From assembly GCA_945910005.1 (NCBI GenBank), contig OX246747.1:37258097-37322096 (forward strand): a stretch of 64,000 bases of DNA, written 5' to 3'. Every line of letters begins with the position of its first letter. The first letter of the stretch is position 1. Below are positions 1 to 11,400 of the stretch, piece by piece. Made by a program: the position numbers and the translations under genes. The stretch comes from Isoperla grammatica. Lineage: Eukaryota; Arthropoda; Insecta; Plecoptera; Perlodidae. Under the pieces are notes generated by a model that was given only the letters and a program-made list of their open reading frames with translations, had not been told where the DNA came from and ran no database searches.

Positions 1-245
1 TTGACAGCTTCAGTTCAGTCGTAGACGAAAAATAAATAAACGCTTTCTGTGTAAACAGCTAGGTAGACATAGGTCTAGGCTTAAGACGCCTAGGCCTAGG
101 CCTAGAGCACAGGCTTCTAGGGCTTGGCAACTTGTGGTATTGACAGCTTCAGTTCAGTCGTAGACGAAAAATAAATAAACGCTTTCTGTGTAAACAGCTA
201 GGTAGGCATAGGTCTAGGCTTAAGATGCCTAGGCCTAGGCCTAGG
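1..245 (+). repeat. 139-bp tandem repeat at the window edge
   Basis: TTGACAGCTTCAGTTCAGTC through the AGGCCTAGGCCTAG run at 1-105 recurs at 140-245 with few changes. More copies may lie left of the window. Confidence 0.92.
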
Positions 246-628
246 ATCCAGCATACGAAACCTTGCAAAACCTGGGGATACCGCCGAAAATCGGAGCGTA
301 GAGAGAATACAAATACAATTATATTCTTGGCCGTAGGCCTAAGCCTAAAGAATTGGTGTAGTAACAGTAAACCTACGTTATAGTTTAGCCTAGACCAACG
401 TATAGGCCTACCAGTACATACCAAGTACTAGGCCACTTGGCTTAAGCTCAGACCACCTATTATGCAAATAGCCCTGACCATTCTGGATTTCCATACCATT
501 ACCTACACTAGGCTACGTCTAGGCCCGCGTAAGAACCATACTAAGAGCTAGATATAGACCCAAGCCCTAATGGGAATACACTAGATTCTAGGCTGATTAA
601 TGTCGATGCCCGTATACGTTCTATGTGT

Positions 629-1018
629 CAACAGGGAATTAAATAAAATTTCATTATTACAAGGATGAATTTTGTAGGCCATACTCATGTTGATACATGT
701 CTATAGTTATGTGTTGAACTTATTTTATCCACCTCCCCCCCCAAACACACACAAACTGGTTGCTGACAATCGCCTTCCCCCCTCCCCCCAACAGCAAGAG
801 GGAATAACATAAATTTCATTATAACAGGCCTGAATCATATAGGCCATAAACATTTAGATGAATACTTCGTATGTTTTTCTCCCCCCCCCCCCTTCCCCCC
901 CCCAACAAAAACAGGAAATAAAATAACATGTCATTATAACAGGCCTGAATCAGAGACAAAAGCCATCATTTAGGTGACTTTGTGTGTTTATTTGGTTTAT
1001 CCCCCCCCCCCCCCCCCA

Positions 1019-1059
<41 letters not shown>

Positions 1060-1170
1060 GGGAATAAAATAAAATTTCATTATATCAGACCTGAATCATG
1101 TAGGCCATATAAGCATTTAGAAAAAGGCTTAGTTGTGCGTTTATTATTATTGCCCCCTGCCCCCCGCCAC
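629..1170 (+). repeat. Degenerate tandem array, four units
   Basis: Units start at about 629, 790, 905 and 1057 with CAACAGGGAATAAAATAAA-like words, pass through TTCATTATAACAGGCCTGAA and end in a C run with CAA or A repeats. Spacing is 115-165 bp. Confidence 0.75.
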
Positions 1171-1363
1171 CACCCCCACAAAATGACAAAAATGTCAAAT
1201 GTCAAAACGTTTTCTGCACAGTGCTCACAAATGTTCGAAATCGTTGACTGGTTTAAATCTCGTCATGCGTTCCGAAATCCTAGACCCGTGATTGGTTCGG
1301 ATAAAGTCGGCCACGTCGGTAAAAGAAGTATTGGAACTTGCAGCGGTAAATTAAACGAGCATC

Positions 1364-1434
1364 ATGGCGGACTTGCGTAAACGCTTTGTGCATTCGGATT
1401 TCCGCAAATTTATCTGCGTCTGCAAGTCCGCCAT
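1364..1434. repeat. Short inverted repeat
   Basis: ATGGCGGACTTGC and GCAAGTCCGCCAT, 13-bp arms with further partial pairing inside (TTTGCGTC/GACGCAAA words nearby). Confidence 0.7.
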
Positions 1435-1557
1435 TTTTAACGAGCGGCAACTTTGCGTCCGCAAATCTTTGTGCATGAGGCTGCAAAAAAACGAAAGCTG
1501 TCAACTGCGTGATTGTTCACTGACCTTTAACAATGCGGCGCTCTACCATGCGCTCCC

Positions 1558-1623
1558 ACAGAGCCCTGCCCCCTGTATATTCATACCTCTTTTTTTCAAG
1601 AATATACAGGAGGAGGGCTCTGT
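1558..1623. repeat. Hairpin-forming inverted repeat
   Basis: ACAGAGCCCTGCCCCCTGTA and TACAGGAGGAGGGCTCTGT pair over about 24 bp around a 17-base loop. Confidence 0.75.
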
Positions 1624-2786
1624 CCTCCTGGAGCGTCCAGCGGGTCCTGTGGCGCAACCTGCAACAAAATGGATGCGTTCCCTTAGGCCGGCGCTTCTCA
1701 CTTATATAACCTTATAAGGACTGATATCTACCCGTCTTTCTAAATTATTTTTGTTTTATGCAATTAAATCACAATACAGGAACATTAGAATATAGTAACA
1801 TTTACAAACGTAACGAAACCTCGCCCACAACAAGTGGATATGTTGCATGTTCACTGGTGTGTCGGCATGCTAACCATTAAGGAATGGAATATGTGGGCTA
1901 AAAATAATAACTCCAAGTAAAGCCCTCTGAGTAGAACAAATTTTAAAAAAATGAAATCAGTACTGATTTCCAAATGCTGGTTGTGTATTTATTTGGAAAG
2001 GTGTGTTGCAACAACATTCGATCAAAAACATTTGAGAAAAACAGAAATACTTATTGGAACATTCATAAGAAAGAGTATTAAATTATAGGCCTATTTGGTT
2101 TTACTTTGTGACCATTTTGAAGTATTTTAAAGCGATTGTAACAGAGAGAAATCTCGGGGGTTCCGCACGGTAGGTAGGGGGGGCTCCTCCTAGATGTACA
2201 GCCAGGGGGGTACAGCCTAAAAATAAAAATGGTACAAAAAAAGTTGCTTATAACGAAATAATCCTGCGCAAGACGGTCTCGTAAAAGTGACGTTTAAGAG
2301 ACTGCTAGGTTCGGCCACACACTCGATCAGACTTCATTTACCCCCGAGTAACTTGTAGCCCTCGGTCTCAACAATGTAGGCCACTATCCTGAGCCTCTCA
2401 TTCTCCGAGAAGGTTCCTCTGTCCCAGTATTAGATGGTTCAGGTATGTTTCTTTGTACACTTGACTCATACGGACAGAGTATAGGTGAGAGAGTGATGAA
2501 AGTGAGTGAGTGAGTGAGTGAGTGAAATAAAAAAATGTGAAAACGCGGGTGTTAGAAAACAACTGGGTGTGGACAAAACTTCGTCCGCAAAGTTTATTCA
2601 TTACACATTTTCAATCTTTTTCCACCCACATATCTTATTAGTAGTGTTTATTCCTTGTTCACTGTGATTGTGTGACACACTCCGGCCGAACTCGTGGCTT
2701 GCGCGGGCAATTCAAACTAACCGAAACCAGACCGAAGTTTGAAAGAAACTTGCTAACTAGCCTACATATACCGACATTTTACAAAA

Positions 2787-2873
2787 CGATTAAAATCGAT
2801 TAATAATGGATTATGGATGTGAAAGTGAATTCGATTATCAATTATAATAATTTAATCGTTTGACATCCCTAAT
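2787..2873. repeat. hAT terminus fragment
   Basis: Ends AATCGTTTGACATCCCTA, the inverse of TAGGGATGTCAAGGATTACG at about 12556. Full partner ends were not found. Confidence 0.5.
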
Positions 2874-3573
2874 AATTATTATTATTATTTTATTGTTGCA
2901 ATACATACAAATTTGGTCAAAACGTTGTACGGACATAAGTGTAAAGTATTTCCATGTGTTCACCTTATTAAAATCTACTTAGAACTAGGGATGACGAAAC
3001 CCGACTTTTTTTACGACCCGGGTACCCGTTTACTATACCCGCGGGTTACCCGGGTAGTCCTAGGCCTAATAAAACAAAAAAAGTCGTGTGGGGTGTCAAA
3101 TCAACCGCTCAATATCGCTCTCGTCGAAAATAACACTACACATAGTGTATTGTAGTAGCAGGGATTAGGATGTTTCATTATATTTCGTGATGAAAAGTTG
3201 AACACCCATGACAAGAGAAAGTGAACAACAGCGCGGGGGGTTGAGGATCGGAGCGGGATGAACCATAATGCGTTCTCCGAAACGAAGAATGAGTCACTGG
3301 CTCACAGCTGCCACTCAAGCTCAAGGCCACGGGCAGACCGCCCGTTGAAGTGTCGAATGGTTGTGTGCTTTGGGTGGGAAGGGGGGGAGGGGGGGGGGAG
3401 GGGTAGCAGTTCATGCTAGAAGATTGCCGGCGGGCGGGCTTACATGAACAGGGAATCGGGCCAATGGTAACTTACATTTACAAGAACAACAAAATAAAAA
3501 AGACCTGAGATCTTGATCACCGAGTGAAGACCTCATGTGGCGAAACCTCTGAGAATTATTCCTGTATGTCTTC

Positions 3574-4037
3574 AGTGTGTACAAGCTGTTGTATCTTATC
3601 CCACATTCTACTATAGTAGGTCTATGTTGTCCTCACCCTCTGTACTCCACCTCCACCTCCACCTCCTCCTCCTCCTCCTCCTCCTCCTCCTCGCTCGAGA
3701 CGGCGTGCTGCGTCCCGCTCGAGGTGGCGTGCGGCGCCCCGCTCGAGGTGGCGTGCGGCGTCCCGCTCGAGGTGGCGTGCGGCGTCCCGCTCGAGGTGGC
3801 GTGCGGCGTCCCGCTCGAGGTGGCGTGCGGCGTCCCGCTCGAGGTGGCGTGCGGCGTCCCGCTCGAGGTGGCGTGCGGCGTCCCGCTCGAGGTGGCGTGC
3901 GGCGTCCCGCTCGAGGTGGCGTGCGGCGCCCCGCTCGAGACGGCAGCTGGCTGGGCCGGGGGCGGCTGGGGGCGGACACGCCGTTTCCGGGGGGGGGGGG
4001 GTGGCGTGCACGGCACTATATCAATCTGTACAGGCAT
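3574..4037 (-). pseudogene. Inverted paralogous copy of the acidic-tail exon, with coding-frame minisatellite
   Basis: On the minus strand an open frame reads PPPAQPAAVSSGAPHAT, then repeats of SSGTPHAT, then AVSSEEEEEEEEEE, VEVEVEYRG and a stop. The 67 or so bases around and after the stop equal the sequence following the acidic exon at 55.3 kb. The Ser/Gly/Ala then Glu-rich order is also the same. I infer a duplicated exon expanded by a minisatellite. No splice acceptor or expression evidence is available. Confidence 0.6.
3713..3946. repeat. 24-bp minisatellite
   Basis: About ten units of CTCGAGGTGGCGTGCGGCGT plus CCCG, nearly identical, flanked by CTC repeats at 3650-3693. The unit length is a multiple of three, so every frame stays open. 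Confidence 0.95.
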
Positions 4038-4079
4038 TCGAAATGGGATTATTTTATGTTATAATTTTTAAAAAATTAA

Positions 4080-5340
4080 TTATTATTCAGAAACTTTAAA
4101 ATGCTTTCAAAATTGTCAAAACGTAAACCGGAGAGATGTCATTCCGTAGGGATTCTATTGCTCTTACTCACCGGGGGTGGGTGTTGTGGCAGCACGTGTG
4201 GCTTTATAAAGATGGTATCTTTACATGCATAAGAATCTTTTGCGACCTCAAAAACAGTTCGGTATAGATCATTTTGTTGTTTGTTGTAAAGAAGTTTTTA
4301 AATACAATATACAAAATGCTGAAATAAATGCAGTTTGGATGTAAATTTTAGATAACATTGGATATGTGTTTTAGATAATGTATTTTCACCAATGAAAATA
4401 AAATACATTTGCCTATGACTACATAATTTTATTGCTAGGAAATAAGAAACTTGCAAACTTTACAAGCTCCTTTACCAAAGTTATATTTAATAGGGCTGTG
4501 GTACAAAGACACGAAAGAGAAAGTTAATTTGAGTAGTGAGGTACCTACGGAGCGACAAATTACCGGTACCTGTCTCAGGTTGGAGTAGTTCTGGGGTACT
4601 GTCCGCGCTTTGCTGCAGCGGCCAAGTTGACATCGTCAGTGTACAGATGTAAGAAAGTGCAACACAACACACGTAACAAGCGCACAGAGAGCGTTGCGAG
4701 CGATCCGGCCAACGGTCACTGAATATCGGATATGTACACACAATTTTCAACAACAAGAATTCTTAAGTCTTTGCAAAACTATTTGACTTATTTGGAATCT
4801 TTGGATAATTTTACAATAATAATAAGTGCACGGCCTCCTCGATGGGGTTTCGGTTAATTCTAGCAGGCGGAGATCAGTGGCCGGAACGCTCGCAGCGCTG
4901 CAGTGTAGTCGTTTGTTATACGCCTACCCATGAATGTATTTATAGTTCATCCACTCAGTTACAAGAACTGATTTTCTGTGGGGGACATTTATTTATAGAA
5001 ATGGAACTTATTACGTAGGCCTATTTCAGCTGCTATGACGGCACCAAAGCCACCGTTTACGTCTGCGCCAGTATTGTACTGATATACTAGACTTCCAAAG
5101 TTAAAATCCCGGCCAAAACCGGGAATCGAAGCCTGGGACTGAATTTTACAAAAACTAAGCTGTTCCCATTCTCGTTGAGATTGAATTGATTACAAATATC
5201 TGCAGATAGTTTTCCACTAGAATTCAGAAGTGCAAGACATTATTTTCAGAATTCATGGTTTTGATATGATGGAAAGAAAAATAGGCTTATGCTAAATTGA
5301 AAGAAAATAAGTTACTCCAAAGCGACGCAAGTGTCTAGGC
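4080..5340. other. No gene seen
   Basis: AT-rich sequence with a degenerate relative of the 17429-17604 MITE at about 4197-4312. No exon-like or GC-rich open stretch was found. Confidence 0.6.
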
Positions 5341-5361
5341 AGGCCGAGGGCGCGGGCGTAC

Positions 5362-5466
5362 CTTCGAGTAGTCCAGGTCCTCGTCGGGCGGCAACTGGGC
5401 GTGGGCCAGACCAGGATTGGCCGTCTCGTTGGCCGCTACCTCCTCCATCTGTTTCTGCTCGGACAG
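5362..5466 (-). CDS. RANBP2: RANBP2 exon 14 (acceptor uncertain)
   Basis: An open frame reading EQKQMEEVAANETANPG then AHAQLPPDEDLDYSK, with a donor AAG|GTACGC at 5362. The end resembles human DALSPEEQEECKN, which precedes YLRKTRDYL. The acceptor could be either AG in GTCCGAGCAG (5452-5461 region), and neither has a good pyrimidine tract. Codon use is GC-rich like the other exons. The next exon is not visible before the left edge. Confidence 0.65.
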
Positions 5467-8400
5467 ACGCGTTATATATTATGTATTAACCCATTGGTAG
5501 GGACACCAAAATTTAGCAAGTAAAAAGTCTTCATTTTGTTATAAAAAATCTTATGGAAGCACCAAAATAATTATACATTTAATTCAAATTTTAGAGCTGG
5601 TGACAGCTTAGGCCTGTACTTACCGTAATTAACAAATTAACAATTGCATTTGTTTTAGCAATCTGTTCCAACAAATTAATCATTACTAATACCGTATTTA
5701 CCCGAATAGGAGACGACCTCGAATTTAAGACGACCCCCTATTTTCAAGGATTTAAAACTGGACAAAATCATATTCATAATATTAATACACGAATTTAAGA
5801 CACCCCCCCCCTCCCCACCATATTTGAATTATACAAAATGAAAATAATTATAGTCTTTGATTCATGTAAATATGTTAATTAAAATTAGGCCTACTGCTTA
5901 AATATAGCTTCATGTTCTAATCAAAGACGTTAAAGCGTCAAAGGCGTGTGGCTCGACTTGCTTTCAACATACCTAAATAAATAAAAATAAATAAATTCAT
6001 ATTTCGAGTCTTCCCCTGCGACTACTTTCCTTGAAGCTACAGTGAATTCCTGCTTGTGGGCGTGGCGAGCGGGTCGCTGAGTAGTACGCGCTGTCATTAC
6101 TGCGGGCGAGTTCTGTGATGCCATATACACTCCCCCCTCCCCACCCCCCTCTCGCCAATGCCGCGCCCAGCGGCCGGCAGCTGACAAGGGCAGAGAACGA
6201 CCTTCAACCGCGTGGTTTCGGGGGGGGGGGGGGGGTGTAACCAAGATAAGATAACATAATTTAGGCTTTCAGGATTCGGGTAACCTGGTCCTGGAAGGTC
6301 TGGAATCGGATCCAAATTTTCCTACCCTACAACATCCCTAGTCAATACTAATTTATTTCTGCACCTACTTCCTAACTATGTAGCCATTAATGGCAGACAA
6401 CTATTAATATCTACGAGAGCAAAAGTGCCTATTTTACCCGCCCGATGTTATCGTTTGATACCATTAACTTATAATTTCCTTCACGAGGTACGAGTTACTT
6501 TCCAGGAGGGAGTTTACTTCCATTCCTTGCACATGCAGTGCAGACAGCATTAGAAAGTAGCTGTCGGTATCTACGCAGGCAGACCACCCACCTGTTTGTA
6601 CTCCTTGTGCTTCATGCGCTGTACGGCTAGGAACAGTCGGCCGTCCTCTATCAGGCCGTCCAGTTCACTGTTAGACAGCGCCTTCCTGAGAGCAAGACGG
6701 AGATAAGAAACAACACACACACCGTCCAAGCTTCTGACTTTAGAAGTAAAATTACTCGGGTGTTATTTCGTATCCTGGCCGTATAGGTGATCGAGATTAT
6801 AAACTGTACACGTATTTTTATTATTAAAAGTGTTCCAACACAAATAGCTTCAAAAGCTATACCATATCTAGGCAAACAACATTTTTGTTTTGTTTCTTGA
6901 CTTCAAAACAAAAATATTGTTTGCCCAGAATAGGCACCGAGATTGGCCACTGAGGGCGCTAGTGAAAACGAATGAAGCGCTCAAAGTGGCAAAGTCGCGC
7001 AACAACCTGCTGAAGCAGCGTCGTTCTTCCTACGTCGATAATGGCAAATTGTGATAATTGTTTAACTAAATATGTACGGCTTTTAAAATTTTCGGGCAGA
7101 TTATGAATCCCATCAGTAAATCTTAAAAAGGCAAGCAACCATTTTAATCAGCACACGCTAAAGACTTAGGAACCACAAATAACACACAACTAACACAAAC
7201 AAAACAAGACAATAAAAAACAAAACAAAAACACAAAACAACAAAACAAACAAATACACATCAACAAGAAAAAAACAAACACAAAACAAAAAACAAGATAT
7301 ATCACAATAATATCCGGCACTATTTTCAACCGCGGAATGAAATCTTCAGCAGTTAGTTGCTAAATTTGGCCAGCGTGCGTTTTAGATCTGACTCGTGTAG
7401 TAGGATGCGTGCGGCGACTTGAGGGCGCTGAAGTCTTGCAGGGCCTGAGCGACACAGCAACGTCGGTCGATTAGGAGAGCGCCGTGACACGGCACAGAGT
7501 AAAAATATTACCATCAAATTCTGGTAATTTGTGAGTTTTTTCAAGATTCAAACTGTAGGCCTACTCATTGATCTCTGAATCATGTCAATACTAGGGATGT
7601 CATAGGGTACCCGGGTTACCTGGATCCAGAAATTACCCGAATCCATTTTTAGGATTCAAATCTTAATGGGGTAGTAATATTTGTGAAAAAAAAAATAATA
7701 ATAAAATAACGCGAAGATATTTCTGCGATTACTTTCCTTGAAGCTACAGTGAATTCCTGCTTGTGGGCGTGGCGAGCGGGTCGCTGAGTAGTACGCGCTG
7801 TCATTACTGCGTGCGAGTTCTGTGATGCCATATACACCCCCCTCTCGCCAATGCCGCGCCCAGCGGCCGCACAGAGCCCAACCCACACAGGGGTCGGCAG
7901 CTGACAAGGGCAGAGAACGACCTTCAACCGCGTGGTTTCGGGGGGGGGGGGGGGGGGGGGTAACCAAGATAAGATAACATAATTTAGGCTTTCAGGATTC
8001 GGGTAACCTGGTCCTGGAAGGTCTGGAATCGGATCCGAATTTTCCTACCCTATGACATCCCTAGTCAATACTAATTTATTTCTGCACCTACTTCCAAACT
8101 ATGTAGCCATTAATGGCAGACAACTATTAATATCTACGAGAGCAAAAGTGCCTATTTTACCCGCCCGATGTTATCGTTTGATACCATTAACTTATAATTT
8201 CCTTCACGAGGTACGAGTTACTTTCCAGGAGGGAGTTAACTTCCATTCCTTCCACATGCAGTGCAGACAGCATTAGAAAGTAGCTGTCGGTATCTACGCA
8301 GGCAGACCACCCACCTGTTCGTACTCCTTGTGCTTCATGCGCTGTACGGCTAGGAACAGTCGGCCGTACTGTATCAGGCCGTCCAGTTCGCTGTTAGACA

Positions 8401-11400
8401 GCGCCTTCCTGAGAGCAAGACGGAGATAAGAAACATCACACACACCGTCCAAGCTTCTGACTTTAGAAGTAAAATTACTCGGGTGTTATTTCGTATCCTG
8501 GCCGTAAAGGTGATCGAGATTATATAACACACAACAAACACAAACGAAACAAGACAATAAAAAACAAAACAAAAACACAAAACAAAACAACAAAACAAAC
8601 AAATACACATCAACAAGAAAAAAAAACAAACACAAAACAAAAAACAACAAACAACAAAAAACGGAATGAAATCTTAAGCAGTTAGTTGCTAAATTCGGCC
8701 ACATATAGCGCTGTATGTACAGTCAAACTTCGTTACGACGTTTACCGTTAGGACGTTTTCACGGTTAACATGTCGAATTATGAGTTGTCACGCTCAAGTT
8801 GCATAAGAGTAAGACTAATGTTATTTCTTATTCGTTATGACGTTCTCCGATAGCACGTTTTCACGCTTAGGACGCAATAATTTCTTTGTCCCGTGCCGAC
8901 TTTATTTGCGTTTACCACGTTTTCGAGGAGCCGTGGTCTTTTGAAATGACAGCTCGTTATCTACGAGGTCTAGCTTAGACCCTTTTCCCCTCGACGACGA
9001 CTGCCCATCGTCAGTGGCAGCACAAACCCTGAAGATATCTTCCCTCCCCTCCAGGCGCCGACATAACAACAATACAACGGCCCGCGGCGGTCTACTGTGC
9101 TCGCTATAAATAGCCTACTGTATGCTGACCCACCCCAACCCTCCCGCTACCTGATCTTTGCACGTGCAGGTGCAGTCTGGCTCGAGTTTTGTTCAGACAG
9201 CCGTCAGTGTTCTTTATTGTCGACCGTCATTATGGCTAAACGAAAACCCACTCAGTTTTCTTTGAAAAGAAAACTGGAAATTATTGACATTGTTGATCGC
9301 AACCCCAATAAGACGCGAACCGAATTGTCAAAAACAATAGACATTCCCGCGTCAACACCATTATGATTATGAAAAATAGAGTAAAGATTCAAGAAAGTGC
9401 CGCGGAACCAACAAGAAAGCGAGCTCGCACTGGAAAATGGACAGAACTTAAAGAGGTAAGTGCTTTCATCATGCCCTCTATACAGGATTTGAACTCGTGC
9501 CCCCCATCAAATAACTTAATTAATTAATACATATTGTTTTATTGTAGGCTATATGCACTGAGCCTAGAAAGAGTACGGCAGACCAAAATCACAAGCTTCT
9601 TCAAACCTGGCTAAAATGGTAAGTTATTTTCACGTTATAATCTTGTCAAAATTATCTCTTTCTCTTTTCTGTGGGCGAACGGGCGCTCTCGCTCTTATTT
9701 CAAGGTCCTTCCTCGACCTAATCCCTCCCCCCCCCCCCCCCCCCCCGACCATCCACAGTGAGCGTAGCAAGGCCGTGACACAGGCCGTTGAGATAAAATA
9801 TAACCCGCTTGACAGGTTTTTTTGTTTGTTGCAGGAAGTGCACGGTCAGTGTAGAGGGGAGCGGGCGGGTGACTGTCTGGTGTGGTTGAGTACAGCCAGA
9901 CTGACTGACGGCAACGCGCGGGCGCTTTCTTTGTTATTCAGAAGCGCGCGACGAGTGACTTCAATATTTTAATTAGTATATTATGTACATTGGTTATGAA
10001 AGTAGGTGCCAATCGGCTGGAATGGTATATAATGTGAGGAAAGGATCCAACAGCTTACCTTCGTGTAGTAAGATGACGGATTTGCGAGTTTGAAGTACAA
10101 ATAAAAGACATAATACAAATATAACGAGACGTTTCGACCGAGGTATTGCTCACTCGAGAGAAGAATGTTCTTCTTCATTCTTCTCTCGAGTGAGCAAGAC
10201 CTCGGTCGAAACGTTATATTTGTATTATGTCTTTTATTTGTACTTAAAACTCACAAATCCGTCATCTTACTACACGAAGGTAAGCTGTTGGATCCTTTCC
10301 TCACATTATATACCATATTATGTACATTATTATTTACAGTAGCCAGCTTCACAATATAGGCCTGTAAAATATTGTGAAGTACTGGGATTTACTTATTTAA
10401 AAATTACAATATGTTCTTTGCATAGCTCACACACACACAGCTCCAACATAGCTCCCTAAGACTCACCCATCCATAACTAACCAAACAAAACCTTCCATTT
10501 TTCAACATTTGAATTTCTTGTTGGGCCTCCACCGCCAACGCGATCTCATAACTTTAATAATTAATACAGTACAACCTTGTTATTACGTCGCACGATACAA
10601 CGTCGTTCGCATTATCACGTCGTTTTGACAAAGTCCCGGCGAATTCCCATAAGAGATAATGTTATCTAGAGCTTAATACAACGTCCCTTGATATAACGTC
10701 GTATCCGACATTACGACGTCTATTTTCGGACCGTACAGCAGTCAAACGAGCGCTACAACGTCGTTTCATTCAAACTTCCTTGTTTACATGGATTTTCCCG
10801 CCGAACACGATCAGGGAATACACAATTCCCAGCTTGAAGTTGAGTCGACCCTTCAACGACATTGTTCCCGCGTTATCCTCCCCTCCTCCCCTACCCCGCC
10901 GCTGCCACATTCCAGTCCCCCCCGCATCCCCCGCCCGCCACGCACTCCGCTTCCCGGCAGCTGCGGCCTCGCTCGCTGGCGTTTTATTTCAGCGACCTTC
11001 GGTAGATTGTTGTGCGTGGCTGTGTAGGTTTAACAACTCTGTCCCTCTTCTTTGTTAGGCGATGTCATTCATTGCTTGGGCTTGGGCTACTGTCAAACCA
11101 GAAACAATAGCGAAATGCTTTCGCAAAGCTGGTTTCGTGAAAGAGCACGACGTTTTGACGGCGTTTGACGACGAGGCCGATGACGAGGCCTATGACGAGA
11201 GCGATGACGAGAGCCCGCCTAATGAGATCGCCCCGGGGGATTGGGAGAGGTTAGGAGGAGCCTGTACAATGGAAGAATTTTTCGAAATTGACAGCCACTT
11301 AGTGACAAGCGCGGTACTGAAAGTTGATTATATAATCGAGGAAAATAAGACCATTGGTGGCGCCGACCTCAGCGACGTAGACAGCGTTGTAGAAGCCCCA

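Larger units (their letters stand above)
6017..8700. repeat. Tandem duplication of about 1.4 kb containing a RANBP2 exon
   Basis: The block 6017-7378 recurs at about 7717-8700 at high identity. It includes the hAT terminus, the 94-nt RANBP2 exon and a CAAAA-rich stretch. Copy B lacks about 390 bp of copy A (roughly 6800-7185). Both copies end at the same CAGTTAGTTGCTAAATT boundary. Copy B keeps the complete hAT element while copy A has lost its left end. Confidence 0.85.

Noticed and set aside
982..1380. 132-codon open frame with poly-Pro and poly-Thr
   Set aside because: It reads through C runs and CAA repeats of a degenerate tandem array; no motif or splice context.
1..5300. Further RANBP2 exons downstream of exon 14
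   Set aside because: No GC-rich minus-strand stretch with splice sites or RanBP2-like motifs was found; the intron probably continues past the left edge.
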